Source of the DNA: Sphingorhabdus sp. SMR4y
Lineage (GTDB): Bacteria; Pseudomonadota; Alphaproteobacteria; Sphingomonadales; Sphingomonadaceae
Direction of reading: 5' to 3'
DNA length: 64,000 nucleotides
NCBI RefSeq assembly: GCF_002218195.1
Contig: NZ_CP022336.1
Span: forward strand, 1,979,001 to 2,043,000
The notes beneath the pieces are model-generated. The model made no database searches, was not told the DNA's origin, and saw only the letters and a list, made by a program, of their open reading frames with translations. A program made the translations under genes and the position numbers. Positions 41,992 through 51,720 of the stretch are shown one piece after another. The stretch's first letter is position 1. The number at the start of each line of letters is the position of its first letter.

Positions 41992-44160
41992 TTAAAAGCC
42001 GAACTTCACCGTTAGTCGGGCGTTGAGCGGCTCTCCGGTCGTGATATTGTCATTATTATGCACGGACGGATAATAAGTCTCGTCGAACAGATTTTCGACA
42101 TTGAGCTGAATCTGCATTTTCTCGCTCAGCTTGTAATAAAGAGCAGCGTCGAATCGGGTGAAGGCGGGTATGCGGACGCTATTGTCGTTGGTCGCGAACT
42201 GGCTTGATTGATGGGTGACCCCCAAGCCGGCCGCGAATTGCGTGGTAAAATCATATTTGGTCCACAGAGACACCATATGCTCCGGCACCTGAAACAGGCG
42301 CAGTTCCTGTCCGCCGACGGTAGTCGCATTGCGCTGCTGGCCATCAAGATAGCTATAACCCGCGTTTATCTGCAAACGCTCGGTCAGCTTGCCGACGAGC
42401 TGAAATTCCGCGCCTTCGGTTCTCGATCCTGACAGGGTCGTATTGCCCTGATTATCAAGCAGGATGGACTGGTCATCCCGATCGAGACGGAATAGCGCGG
42501 CAGTCAGACTAAGCTCCGATGTCAGGTCATATTTCACGCCGATTTCATAATTTTCAAACGTTTCCGGTGCCAGATTGGCATTGCTGGGAGTAAGCGTGAG
42601 AAACTGGTCGCCCGAACGCGGCAGGAAACTTTTCGCATAGCTCACATAAAGCGAGATATTTTCCTGCGGCTTGTAAATCGCTCCGAAGCGGGGGGAGAAT
42701 TTTTCATCTGTCCGGCTCAGCAACAGACCATTTTGAATGTCGTTCACATCGAGATCAAAGCGGTCGAAACGCACCCCGCCGATAATGTCGAAATGGTCAC
42801 CCAGGCTGATCTGATCCTGTACATAAAGCGACAGGAACTTCAGATCGGACATGGTGTTTCGGCTGAAGGCCGGGAAGGTAAAGGCCGGCACAGTGACCGG
42901 ATCGGCCAGGGGAACGACAATTTGGTCGTCATTGCTGGCAGCAAACAGAACGTCCCGTCGCGCATTGGCTGATTTTTGCTGACCGAATTCGTAGCCGAGC
43001 AACAGGCTATGGCCCAGAACACCCGTTTCGCCAGTCCACAGCAGATTGCCCTGGCTGATGAAATTCTCGCGATCGGTGGTATCGACATAACCGTCGAGAG
43101 TGACCGAATCAGCCGCCGGCGTCAGCCGGATATCATCGCTGACGGAATCCACCGGATAGATGTTGCGATAGAGCTTGTCATAATCGCCATAATGGGTGGT
43201 CGAAGCAAAGGTCAGTTCGTCACTGAAATCATGTTCCACGCGAAGCTTGACGATATGGGCCTGCAAGGTCGTGCGATTCGTGCCGGGCTGGCCGAACAAT
43301 GTATCGCGATATCCGGCAAGCGGGCCACAGGGGTCGGCGACCGAGCAGGCATCTCCAGCCGCCCGCAATTCCGCCGGGTTCCCGCGATCTACTGCGCGAT
43401 TATCATCAACATATTCGTAAGACAGCAGAATCCGGCTCCGCTCGCCCAGCTCGGTGCCGAAGCTTGGGTTGATGGCGAAACGGCGGCCATCGTAAAAATC
43501 GCGATGATTATCGAATTCCTCATACAGGCCGTTGAGACGGAAGGCAGCGGAATCGCCGACCGGCAGATTGAGATCACCCGAGAGGTAAAAAGCGCCAAAG
43601 CTGTCGACACTTGCACTGGCTTCGCCGAACTGGCGATCGGCGACCGGTGATTTGGTCACCCGGTTGATAATCCCGCCGCCACCGCCGCGGCCAAAGATCA
43701 TCGCATTGGGGCCTTTGTGGATTTCGACCCGCTCGATATTATAGAGCGGCCGGAAATATTGGACGTCGTCCCGAATGCCGTCGACGAAGAAATCGGCGGT
43801 AGTGTTCTGTCCCCTGATTGTAATCTGGTCGCGGTTTCCTTCACCTTGACCGATAGACGCACCAGGCGTGTAGCGCAGTATGTCGCCGATATCCTGAAGG
43901 GCCTGGTCATCTAGTTGCTCACGGGTCAGAACAGAAACCGTCTGGGGCGTATCAATGAGCGGTGTGTCGGTTTTCAAACCGGCGCTGCTGATCGCAACAT
44001 AACCCTGTTTTTCACCCGTGACGATAATTTCCTGATCGTCTGAACCACCGCCTTCCCACAGCTCCTGCGCAGAGGCGTGCACCGGACTGGCCGCCAGAGC
44101 GACCAAACCGACAGAGGTAAAAAGACCCAACGAACGGCGGAGTTCAATATTCACAGGCAT
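41992..44160 (-). CDS. TonB-dependent siderophore receptor
   Basis: A 722-residue receptor of the siderophore class. It has a signal peptide (cleavage near HASAQE), a TonB box (EIIVTG), and the plug with TPQTVSVLTREQLDDQ, FFVDGIRDDVQYFRPLYNIE and EIHKGPNAMIFGRGGGGG. The barrel ends in FGF-type aromatics (LTVKFGF). The FhuE/Fiu-like plug segments point to catecholate or mixed ferric siderophores. The ATG at 44160 is the sensible start; an open frame to 44262 would read through the operator. Two Fur-box-like sites lie directly upstream, so iron-dependent repression is expected. Confidence 0.94.
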   Translation of the reverse strand: MPVNIELRRSLGLFTSVGLVALAASPVHASAQELWEGGGSDDQEIIVTGEKQGYVAISSAGLKTDTPLIDTPQTVSVLTREQLDDQALQDIGDILRYTPGASIGQGEGNRDQITIRGQNTTADFFVDGIRDDVQYFRPLYNIERVEIHKGPNAMIFGRGGGGGIINRVTKSPVADRQFGEASASVDSFGAFYLSGDLNLPVGDSAAFRLNGLYEEFDNHRDFYDGRRFAINPSFGTELGERSRILLSYEYVDDNRAVDRGNPAELRAAGDACSVADPCGPLAGYRDTLFGQPGTNRTTLQAHIVKLRVEHDFSDELTFASTTHYGDYDKLYRNIYPVDSVSDDIRLTPAADSVTLDGYVDTTDRENFISQGNLLWTGETGVLGHSLLLGYEFGQQKSANARRDVLFAASNDDQIVVPLADPVTVPAFTFPAFSRNTMSDLKFLSLYVQDQISLGDHFDIIGGVRFDRFDLDVNDIQNGLLLSRTDEKFSPRFGAIYKPQENISLYVSYAKSFLPRSGDQFLTLTPSNANLAPETFENYEIGVKYDLTSELSLTAALFRLDRDDQSILLDNQGNTTLSGSRTEGAEFQLVGKLTERLQINAGYSYLDGQQRNATTVGGQELRLFQVPEHMVSLWTKYDFTTQFAAGLGVTHQSSQFATNDNSVRIPAFTRFDAALYYKLSEKMQIQLNVENLFDETYYPSVHNNDNITTGEPLNARLTVKFGF

Positions 44161-44170
44161 ATCCCTTATA

Positions 44171-44216
44171 TGAGAAACATTCTCAATTGACTTCCCGCTA
44201 ATGATAATAGTTTGCA
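44171..44216. promoter_or_regulatory. Two Fur-box-like sites upstream of the siderophore receptor
   Basis: Site 1 (44171-44185, TGAGAAACATTCTCA) is a near-perfect 7-1-7 dyad and matches the TGATAAT-N-ATTATCA consensus at 11 of 14 positions when read on the minus strand. Site 2 (44202-44216) begins with an exact TGATAAT half and also scores 11 of 14. Their centres are 31 bp apart, close to three helical turns, so two dimers would bind on one face. Confidence 0.6.
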
Positions 44217-44313
44217 TACGCAACGTGGAATCGGTGGAATTTCGACTTTTTCTTTGAAACATCTCGCGGAATTGTGCTTATGGACTGCCTTTGACCCTAT
44301 GGGAGAGTGAGAC

Positions 44314-44664
44314 ATGAAAGCGACTATCTGGCACAATCCGAAATGCGGCACATCGCGCAAGACCTTGGCGATATTGGAAGAAACGCCCGGCGTGGACCTG
44401 ACCGTGGTCGAATATCTGAAAAACCCGCCGAGCCGTGCCAAGCTGGAACAGCTGTATAGCGACGCTGGCATGACACCGCAGGAAGGTCTACGCGTCCGCG
44501 GTTCGCCCGCCGAAGAGCTCGGGCTGACGGAAGCCAGCGCTACAGCCGACCAGATTCTTGATGCGATGGCACGGGAGCCAATATTGATCAACCGGCCGCT
44601 GGTGGAGACCGAAAAAGGCGTCAGGCTGTGTCGCCCGCAGGAGATCGTGCAAGAGATACTCTGA
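44314..44664 (+). CDS. ArsC-family (Spx/ArsC) reductase-like protein
   Basis: A 116-residue thioredoxin-fold protein of the ArsC family, with the catalytic cysteine Cys11 (HNPKCGTSRKTL) and the arginine segment LRVRGSPAEELGL ending in LINRPLVETEKGVRLCRP. Glutaredoxin-linked arsenate reductases have this organisation. No arsR, acr3 or arsB lies near, so a housekeeping thiol-redox role is as likely as arsenate resistance. The gene is divergent from the siderophore receptor and 44 nt upstream of a ParA-type ATPase gene. Confidence 0.88.
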   Translation: MKATIWHNPKCGTSRKTLAILEETPGVDLTVVEYLKNPPSRAKLEQLYSDAGMTPQEGLRVRGSPAEELGLTEASATADQILDAMAREPILINRPLVETEKGVRLCRPQEIVQEIL

Positions 44665-44708
44665 CAGGAGTGTCTTTCAGCGGGTGGGAAAACAAACCGG
44701 GAAAGACA

Positions 44709-45440
44709 ATGTCGGTAATCGCAATATATAGTATGAAAGGCGGTGTCGGCAAAAGCTGCACGGCAGTGAATCTGGCATGGAACAGCGCCGTCGGCAGCGC
44801 CCGGCGCACCTTGCTCTGGGATCTCGATCCGCAAGGCGCGGCGTCGTTCATCCTGAAGGGTGACCAATCGAAAAAGGACCGCGCGCGGGCCATGGTCGCC
44901 GGCGATGTCAAACCGGAAAAGCTGATCAAGCATACGGACATAGAAAATCTCGATATCCTGGCCGCAGACATATCGTTGCGCGGTCTGGACCGGCTGTTTT
45001 TCCAGATCAGCAAGAAACGGCATCTCGGCAAGCTGCTGAAGGAAATCGGCAAGGATTACGACCGGATCATTCTCGATTGCCCGCCCGGCCTGACCGAGAC
45101 CAGCGAACAGATATTGCGCAACGCCGATATCGTCATCGTGCCCACGATCCCGTCACCCTTGTCGGAAAGGGCGCTCACCGATGTCCAGATGTTTCTGGAC
45201 AGCAACGGCAAGAAGCACGCCCCCTTGCTGCCGGTATATACGATGGTCGACAGGCGCCGTTCGATCCACAATGAGGGTCTCGAACGCAAACCGAAATGGC
45301 CGGTCATCCCGATGTCGAGTGCGGTTGAACATATGACCAAATTGCAGCAACCGGTCGGCAGCTTCGCGCCGCGCAGCCCGGCTGCACAGGCCTATGCCCG
45401 GATCTGGCGGGGCATCGAGAAAAAGCTGGCAAAAAAATAG
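44709..45440 (+). CDS. ParA/MinD-family ATPase
   Basis: A 243-residue deviant Walker-A ATPase (KGGVGKS at 10-16) with ILDCPPGLTET as Walker B and switch region. Chromosomal ParA homologues of this length position protein clusters or chromosomal loci. No parB gene follows, so this is an orphan ParA (possibly of the ParC/PpfA-like positioning type) rather than the chromosome-segregation gene. The ATG at 44709 directly precedes the Walker-A strand and is the only sensible start. It is convergent with the GGDEF/EAL gene. Confidence 0.88.
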   Translation: MSVIAIYSMKGGVGKSCTAVNLAWNSAVGSARRTLLWDLDPQGAASFILKGDQSKKDRARAMVAGDVKPEKLIKHTDIENLDILAADISLRGLDRLFFQISKKRHLGKLLKEIGKDYDRIILDCPPGLTETSEQILRNADIVIVPTIPSPLSERALTDVQMFLDSNGKKHAPLLPVYTMVDRRRSIHNEGLERKPKWPVIPMSSAVEHMTKLQQPVGSFAPRSPAAQAYARIWRGIEKKLAKK

Positions 45441-45455
45441 ACCGGCCAAACCGGA

Positions 45456-47825
45456 TCAGGCCGTCTTCTGGCTATATTCCAGATGCTCGGATTCAAAAGG
45501 ACGGAACAATTGCTTGGCATCGGTGGCGGTCATCGGTCGGCCGAAATAATAGCCCTGGATCTTGCGGCACCCCAGCCGCTTGATCATCTGCACTTCCTCT
45601 TCCGTCTCGGCCCCCTCGGCGGTCGTCGACATGCCCAGCGAATCCGCCATGGCAACGACGGCGCGGATGATGGCAAGGCTTTCCGGCGCATTTTTGGCAG
45701 CGCCCTGCACGAAGCTGCGGTCCACCTTGATCGTGGTGAAGCGGGTTTTGCGCAGATAGCCGAGCGAACTATAACCGGTACCGAAATCGTCGAGCGACAG
45801 GTTGATGCCCAGGGCAATAAGCTGATCGAGCACTTCTGCCGCGCCATTGCCCTCGTGCATGAAGATGCTCTCGGTAACCTCTATTTCCAGCCGGCTGGCC
45901 GGAAGACCGCTGTCTTCCAGCGCGGAGACAACCATCGGGAGGAAATTCACTTCGGTCAGCTGGTCCGCCGAAACATTGACCGCAAGTTTGACCGAGGTCG
46001 GCCATGAAAGGGCTTCCTTGCAGGCGGTGCGCAACACCCATTCGCCAATCGGAATGATCAGTCGCGCCTCTTCGGCCAGCGGCACGAACTTGGCCGGGGA
46101 AACAGCCCCGAATTCGGGGCTGTTCCAGCGCAACAACGCCTCGAAGCCCACGACACCGCCCGAATCCGCGCTGACCACAGGCTGGAAATTGAGCAACAGC
46201 TCGTCATTTTCCAGCGCCTTGCGCAGGGCGATCTCCATGACTCGCCGCTCTTCCGCCTGGACATGCAGCTTCGGCTCATAATGGGTATAGACTCCACCAC
46301 CGCGTCCCTTGGAGCGGTAAAGCGCGAGATCGGCGCTGCGCATCAGCATTTCGACCGTGCGTCCATCGCGCGGACCGGTCGCCGTTCCGACGCTGGCCCC
46401 GATGTAAAGCGTATGCTGATCGACTTCATAAGGCCGCGACAGGGTATCGATGATTTTTTCGGCCAGCAGTTCCATATATTGCGTATCGCTGGCTTCCTTG
46501 ACCACGATCGCAAATTCGTCGCCACCCAGACGGCCGCACAGCTCGTTATCGGTCATAATGGACCGCAGCCGGTCGGCGACGCGCGTCAGCAACCGGTCAC
46601 CGACCGCATGGCCGAGCGTGTCGTTCACAGCCTTGAACCGGTCCAGGTCGATCATCATGAAGCCGCAGCGGCCGTTCCATTTTTCGGCGGTTTGCATCGC
46701 CTTGCCGGCCGCAGCGGTCAGCTGCAACCGGTTGGGCAGGCGCGTAAGCGTGTCGAACCGGGCAAGCTGCGAAATCTTGTCCGCTGACTGGCGCTGTTCG
46801 GTAATATCCGATCCGACGCCACGGAAACCATGGAACACGCCATTGTCGTCCAGCTTCGGCGAAGCGGACAGTTCCCACCAGCGGGTTTCACCATTGATCT
46901 GCACGGGCACCAGCATATTGCTGAAACTGTCGCGGCGTTTCAGCTTGTCTGCCAGCTCGTGCAGGGCAGTCGAAAATTGTCCGCTGTTCCACGCTTCGCC
47001 GGCAACCAGTTGCAGGAAGGGCTTGCCTTCAATCTCTTCGGTCGGTCGTCCTATCGCGTGGGCAAACCGCGGCGAGACATGTGTAATGCGGCGCGAAGTA
47101 TCGGTCTGCCAAAGCCAGTCGGCGCCCGTATCCTCGAATTCCTTGAGCAACAGGCTGACCACTTCGCTTTTCTCGTTGAGACTGGCTTCCGCGACCCGTC
47201 GGTCAAGGAAAGACCGGCCCGACATCAGGCATCCGGCAATCAGCAGGACCGCGATGGCCAGAGAGGCCATGGCCAGATGCGTACTGCCGGCGTATAGCCA
47301 GCCGGCAATCATGGCGATGCTGGAGGAAGATATGAACATGATGCTGCTGAGCGGCATGTTCGACAAGAGCATCGCGGAGCCCACCATCAGACAGATGATG
47401 GTCGCCCATACCGGTATCATGGTCATCAGGTCCGCGCTGAAAGCAAACAGCAGGAACCCGGCGCCCCAGAGCGTACCGCCGACAAGGGAAACAAGATAGA
47501 AAATTGTCAGGTCGGAACGATTGACCGATTTCCGCTGCCACGCCGAATGCTTGCGATAAAGAAGATGCGCGTAGACATAGACCGCGCACAAACCGGCAAG
47601 CCAGGCACCGAGGAGCAGGATATTGACCTGCCCGACCCCCAGTTGCACGGTCAGCAGCCCGCACACGACCGCAGCCACAATCTTCAGCAGACCGTGCTGG
47701 TTGTTGCCATTGAATTGCAACGCACGAATTCGGCCCCATTCGTCCCCCTCGGGATCGGACAGGCCAAGCAGCACGCTGACCGGGATCACCCGAGGCAAGC
47801 CGTTCTGAGCGAATGTTTTTAACAC
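45456..47825 (-). CDS. Membrane PAS-GGDEF-EAL cyclic-di-GMP protein
   Basis: A 789-residue protein with about six transmembrane segments in the first 200 residues, a PAS domain (about 225-340, DWLWQTDTSRRITHVSPRFA), a GGDEF domain (about 350-510, intact GGDEF in CGRLGGDEFAIV) and an EAL domain (about 525-780, with FEALLRW and DDFGTGYSSLGYL). Both output motifs are intact, so it could make or degrade cyclic di-GMP, and one activity may dominate. The membrane part has no recognised sensor fold. Transcribed singly, 88 nt downstream of the acyl-AMP ligase gene. Confidence 0.95.
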   Translation of the reverse strand: MLKTFAQNGLPRVIPVSVLLGLSDPEGDEWGRIRALQFNGNNQHGLLKIVAAVVCGLLTVQLGVGQVNILLLGAWLAGLCAVYVYAHLLYRKHSAWQRKSVNRSDLTIFYLVSLVGGTLWGAGFLLFAFSADLMTMIPVWATIICLMVGSAMLLSNMPLSSIMFISSSSIAMIAGWLYAGSTHLAMASLAIAVLLIAGCLMSGRSFLDRRVAEASLNEKSEVVSLLLKEFEDTGADWLWQTDTSRRITHVSPRFAHAIGRPTEEIEGKPFLQLVAGEAWNSGQFSTALHELADKLKRRDSFSNMLVPVQINGETRWWELSASPKLDDNGVFHGFRGVGSDITEQRQSADKISQLARFDTLTRLPNRLQLTAAAGKAMQTAEKWNGRCGFMMIDLDRFKAVNDTLGHAVGDRLLTRVADRLRSIMTDNELCGRLGGDEFAIVVKEASDTQYMELLAEKIIDTLSRPYEVDQHTLYIGASVGTATGPRDGRTVEMLMRSADLALYRSKGRGGGVYTHYEPKLHVQAEERRVMEIALRKALENDELLLNFQPVVSADSGGVVGFEALLRWNSPEFGAVSPAKFVPLAEEARLIIPIGEWVLRTACKEALSWPTSVKLAVNVSADQLTEVNFLPMVVSALEDSGLPASRLEIEVTESIFMHEGNGAAEVLDQLIALGINLSLDDFGTGYSSLGYLRKTRFTTIKVDRSFVQGAAKNAPESLAIIRAVVAMADSLGMSTTAEGAETEEEVQMIKRLGCRKIQGYYFGRPMTATDAKQLFRPFESEHLEYSQKTA

Positions 47826-47913
47826 CGCTCGTCCTTACAACCAAATTCTTAGCGAAAAGTAAGGATTGGCCTGATTTTCTTCACCCTTTCCGGGAAATCG
47901 GTCCGGGACCGGT

Positions 47914-49644
47914 TCAGGCCGCTACCGCATAGGGCTGGATATCGCCGGAAAGATAGAGGTTCCGGGCCTTGGCACGGCTCAATTTTCCGGAACTGGTACG
48001 CGGCAATGTGCGGGGGGGCACCAGTTCGATCACGCAATTCATGCCAGTGATCGCCCTCACCTTGTCGCGGATCTCGTTCCACAGTCGGAGCCGCTCGATC
48101 TCGTCGGAGGTCCGGCACTGGACCAGCACGGCGGGGGTCTCTTCACCGCCCGGCGTCGTGATCGCAAAGGCCGCGATGTCGCCTGCCTTGAAGCCGGGCA
48201 ATTGTTCCACGGCCCATTCGATATCCTGTGGCCAGTGGTTCTTGCCGTTGATGATGATCATGTCCTTGGCCCGGCCGACGATGTAGAGATAGCCGTTCGA
48301 GAGATAGCCCATGTCGCCGGTGTCGAGCCAGCCATCGACCAGACAGGCGTCGGTCGCTTCCTGGTCGCGATAATAGCATTCCATAACCGCCGGGCTCTTC
48401 ATCCAGACCTTGCCGACAGATTTTTCGGCCAGCACCGTGCCATTTTCCTCACGGATTTCGAGCTGGGTATCGCGGACCGGTTTGCCGCAATTGACAATGG
48501 CGCGATAGCGTTTCGGACGACTGCCGTCGCTCTTCTTCTCGCCGGACAGCTCGGTTTCTTCCACCAGTTCCACTTCCATGCCTTCGCCCGAGGGCATCAG
48601 GGTCACAGCCAGCGTGGCTTCGGCCAGACCATAGCTGGGCAGGAAGGCCTTGGCATCAAATCCTGCCGGCGCGAAGGCATCGGTAAAGCGCTGCATCACG
48701 TCGGGCCGGATCATGTCGGCGCCATTGCCCGCCAGCCGCCAGCGAGACAGATCGAACCGTTCCTTCACATTGGACTGGCTGCCGATGCGGCGCGCGCAGA
48801 TTTCATAGCCGAAGGTCGGCGAAAAGCTGCAGGATGTACCCGGATTGCGGGTAATCAGGTCGAGCCACGACAGCGGCCGTCGCGCGAAATCGGCGGTCTT
48901 GAGATAGTCGGTAGACACCTGGTTGGCGACCATCGACAGGAAGCAGCCCACCAGCCCCATGTCATGATAGAAAGGCAACCAGGAAATGCAGCGATCGGTG
49001 TCGTTGATCAGCATGCCATGCGCATGCGAACCGAGATTGTGCAGCAACGCCTTGTGAGTCACGGCAACGCCATGCGGAAAGCGGGTCGAGCCGCTGGAAT
49101 ATTGCAGATAGGCGATATCGCTGCTGCTGGCCGCAGGCAATTCGACGTCGGGAGCGTCCTGCTGCGCGAAAGCGTCCCAGCCGAAGACCGGAATGGACCG
49201 GGACTGGCCGGCCGGGCCTGCCAGTTCCGCGATTTCGTCCGGGAACAGCAACAGGGCGGGATCACAACTGTCCAGCTGCACACCAATCTGGTCTATATAG
49301 CTGTCCTTGCCGCCGAAGGATGTTGGCAGTGGCAAGGGCACCGGCAGCGCACCGGCATAGACAGCGCCAAAGAACAGCGCACAGAATTGCGGTTCGGTAT
49401 CGGCGATCAGCGCCACCCGGTCACCCGGTTTGATCCCGGCAGCGATCAGACGCCTTGCTGACGCCAAGGCGTCTTCGCGCAACTCGCTGAACGGATAAAC
49501 CCGCACCAGCGAGGCCCGGGCGTCGTGGAAGTTGAACCCCTTTTCTCCTCTGGCCGCATAGTCCAGGGCATCGCCCAGCGTATCAAAATCCGAGAAGCGG
49601 CGCGGAAGTTCATCCAAAGTCGGGGTGGGTGTCAATTCGGTCAT
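47914..49644 (-). CDS. Fatty-acyl-AMP ligase (FAAL-like)
   Basis: A 576-residue adenylating enzyme of the FAAL/long-chain AMP-binding branch. It has LQYSSGSTRFPHGVAVTH at the ATP loop, SWLPFYHDMGLVGCFL, YGLAEATLAV, and WLDTGDMGYLSNGYLYIVGRAKDMI. The Phe/His-Asp-Met-Gly segment is the mark that separates FAALs from acyl-CoA synthetases. FAALs hand acyl-AMP to a carrier protein for lipid or polyketide assembly. No polyketide synthase or carrier gene is adjacent, so the partner is unknown. The ATG at 49644 is my choice; an open frame extends to 49737 but lacks a better signal. Confidence 0.88.
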   Translation of the reverse strand: MTELTPTPTLDELPRRFSDFDTLGDALDYAARGEKGFNFHDARASLVRVYPFSELREDALASARRLIAAGIKPGDRVALIADTEPQFCALFFGAVYAGALPVPLPLPTSFGGKDSYIDQIGVQLDSCDPALLLFPDEIAELAGPAGQSRSIPVFGWDAFAQQDAPDVELPAASSSDIAYLQYSSGSTRFPHGVAVTHKALLHNLGSHAHGMLINDTDRCISWLPFYHDMGLVGCFLSMVANQVSTDYLKTADFARRPLSWLDLITRNPGTSCSFSPTFGYEICARRIGSQSNVKERFDLSRWRLAGNGADMIRPDVMQRFTDAFAPAGFDAKAFLPSYGLAEATLAVTLMPSGEGMEVELVEETELSGEKKSDGSRPKRYRAIVNCGKPVRDTQLEIREENGTVLAEKSVGKVWMKSPAVMECYYRDQEATDACLVDGWLDTGDMGYLSNGYLYIVGRAKDMIIINGKNHWPQDIEWAVEQLPGFKAGDIAAFAITTPGGEETPAVLVQCRTSDEIERLRLWNEIRDKVRAITGMNCVIELVPPRTLPRTSSGKLSRAKARNLYLSGDIQPYAVAA

Positions 49645-49826
49645 CCAATATCCATTTCCGGGAGGTCCAGCCTTCCCAAAATCAATCTCTTCGGCATAAG
49701 GGGAATGGTCGTCATTGGTTTCCCCGGTCAGCTGCATCTACCAGTGTCATTGGGTACCTCTGGCGTTTAAATTTCGGCCCGACTGTGGCACAAAAAGGGC
49801 AAAGGTCATAGCTGAAGGTCAAGCCG

Positions 49827-50345
49827 TTGAAAAACAGCGTTAAAACGTTAGATCAGGAGAGCTTGTATCGGCTGGCTATACGCTATGTCGAGCGATATGC
49901 AACGAGCCGCAAAAAACTGGCCGATTATCTGCACCGGAAAATTCGCGAAAGAGAGTGGCAAGATGACGCCCCTCCGGCGATCGAACAGCTGATCGAGCGT
50001 TTCGTCGATCTGGGCTATATTGATGATGCCCTATACGCCCAGAGCAAGGCTGCCTCGCTGACCCGCCGCGGTTATGGTGCCCGCCGCGTTTCGCAGGCGC
50101 TGTACCAGGCCGGTATCAATGAAGAGGACGGACGCGAAGCCTTTCAGATCAGCGAAACAAACAAATGGGCCGCAGCCGACAAATTTGCTCGCAAGCGTCG
50201 GATCGGCTGCTATGCCGAAAGCGAGCAGGATGCGGATACATGTCGCAAGCAATTGCAGGCTTTCCTGCGGGCAGGCCATGATTTCGACCTGGCGTCGCGG
50301 TTTGTCTTTGCGCGGCCCGGCGAGGAAATAACAGCAGAAGACTAA
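49827..50345 (+). CDS. recX: Regulatory protein RecX
   Basis: A 172-residue helical RecX, which limits RecA filament growth. The family segments YVERYATSRKKLADYLHRKI, RFVDLGYIDDALYA and RRGYGARRVSQALYQAGI are present. The start is TTG at 49827 with GAAGG eight bases before it; a later TTG is possible but poorly spaced. In this genome it is not next to recA but divergent from the acyl-AMP ligase gene. Confidence 0.9.
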   Translation: MKNSVKTLDQESLYRLAIRYVERYATSRKKLADYLHRKIREREWQDDAPPAIEQLIERFVDLGYIDDALYAQSKAASLTRRGYGARRVSQALYQAGINEEDGREAFQISETNKWAAADKFARKRRIGCYAESEQDADTCRKQLQAFLRAGHDFDLASRFVFARPGEEITAED

Positions 50346-50498
50346 CTAACATCAGTGCAAGTAGATTGGGTCCGATAATTAGTGCAGGACTCCCTGGTGT
50401 CAAGAATCGCCAGTTTAATAATATTGTGATATATAGTGCCGACCGAGTCGGAATGTGATAGATTTCTGGTTTGGTTTAGTTTTGTTCGGAGATGCATA

Positions 50499-51119
50499 GT
50501 GGCAAGCTTGTTTGCGGAACCTGACCCTGCGGGTGATCGCGCGCCCGGTGAAAACGAGCACGATCACGCATCAACCGGCAGCGAATTGTTGCGCGCCACC
50601 GGCCGTGTAAAATGGTTCGACAGCCATCGCGGCTTTGGCTTCATCGTCCCGGATAATGTCGATTCCGACGATAGCGGTGCCGGTCCGCAATCGGATATAT
50701 TGGTTCACTGGAGCCTGCTGGAATCGCTTGGCACACGGGAATTGCCGGAAATGGCCATTGTCACCTGCGAATATGCCGTTGCGCCCAAGGGACTGCAGGC
50801 GACCAGAATTCTCGATATTGACCTTTCCGAGTGCGGCCCCAAAAATGATGCGCCGGCGACGACTGGCGCTCGTCAGGCGATGCATATCGTCGATGAGAAC
50901 TCCGCATTCGTCAATGCCGAGGTAAAATGGTTCAATCGTGCCAAGGGCTATGGTTTTCTGGTGAGCGATGATTTCGACGGCGATATCTTTCTGCACATGG
51001 AGACCTTGCGCGACGCGGGCATTGCGGAAATCGCTCCGGGCCAGTTGTTGCTGACCCGCATCAGGGACGGGAATCGCGGCCATATGGCCGTGCAAGTCTG
51101 CCTGCCTCCGTCGGACTGA
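50499..51119 (+). CDS. Double cold-shock-domain protein
   Basis: A 206-residue protein with two CspA-like domains. The first (about 33-95) has [19 protein letters not shown], the second (about 138-202) [19 protein letters not shown], each carrying the aromatic RNP1-like surface that binds single-stranded nucleic acid. The first domain has an insert around [12 protein letters not shown] before the RNP2-like VHW. The start is GTG at 50499 with CGGAG seven bases upstream. It precedes the DUF192 gene, an arrangement I recall from other sphingomonads. Confidence 0.92.
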   Translation: MASLFAEPDPAGDRAPGENEHDHASTGSELLRATGRVKWFDSHRGFGFIVPDNVDSDDSGAGPQSDILVHWSLLESLGTRELPEMAIVTCEYAVAPKGLQATRILDIDLSECGPKNDAPATTGARQAMHIVDENSAFVNAEVKWFNRAKGYGFLVSDDFDGDIFLHMETLRDAGIAEIAPGQLLLTRIRDGNRGHMAVQVCLPPSD

Positions 51120-51135
51120 AAAGAGACTCACCCGC

Positions 51136-51639
51136 ATGATCAAGACTGCCAAAGCGATTGCGCTTTCCCTGACGCTGCTTGGCATGACCAGCCTGTCCGG
51201 CTGCTACGCCCGCACCGGAGACAGCACCGCGGCCGGCCCGCAGACCGAATTGCCCGTCTCCGAGGCAGGGCTCAGACAGGTGCCGCTCCGCGTCCAGACA
51301 TCGGATGCGGTGCATGATTTCACCGTGGAAGTGGCAGAAACCGGCGCCGAACAGGCGCAGGGCCTGATGTTCAGGACCCGGCTGGCTCCCGACAAGGGGA
51401 TGATCTTCCCGTTTCCCCGGGATCGCATCGCAAGCTTCTGGATGAAAAACACCGTGATTCCACTCGATATCATCTTTGTCCGCAGGGACGGGACGATCGA
51501 ATCGATCGCCGCCAACACCACGCCCTATTCGCTGGAATCGGTCCGCTCGAACGAGCCCGTGGCCGCGGTGTTTGAAATTGCTGCAGGGCGCGCGGCAGAG
51601 CTGGGTATCAAGCCCGGTGACATCATCACCTGGCAGTGA
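51136..51639 (+). CDS. DUF192 family lipoprotein
   Basis: A 167-residue protein with a lipoprotein signal (LSGC, Cys23) followed by a DUF192 domain (about 50-165). Its core is AQGLMFRTRLAPDKGMIF, FWMKNTVIPLDIIFVRRDG and AVFEIAAGRAAELGIKPGD. The family is widespread, with no proven function. The gene is 16 nt downstream of the cold-shock gene and probably co-transcribed with it; the complex I accessory subunit gene follows after 81 bp. Confidence 0.93.
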   Translation: MIKTAKAIALSLTLLGMTSLSGCYARTGDSTAAGPQTELPVSEAGLRQVPLRVQTSDAVHDFTVEVAETGAEQAQGLMFRTRLAPDKGMIFPFPRDRIASFWMKNTVIPLDIIFVRRDGTIESIAANTTPYSLESVRSNEPVAAVFEIAAGRAAELGIKPGDIITWQ

Positions 51640-51720
51640 CGATAGCGACAACCGCCACCATCCGTCCGGTTTGACATTTTTTCATTGCGAAGCGCATGGC
51701 TGCGGGGCTAAGCGCACAGC

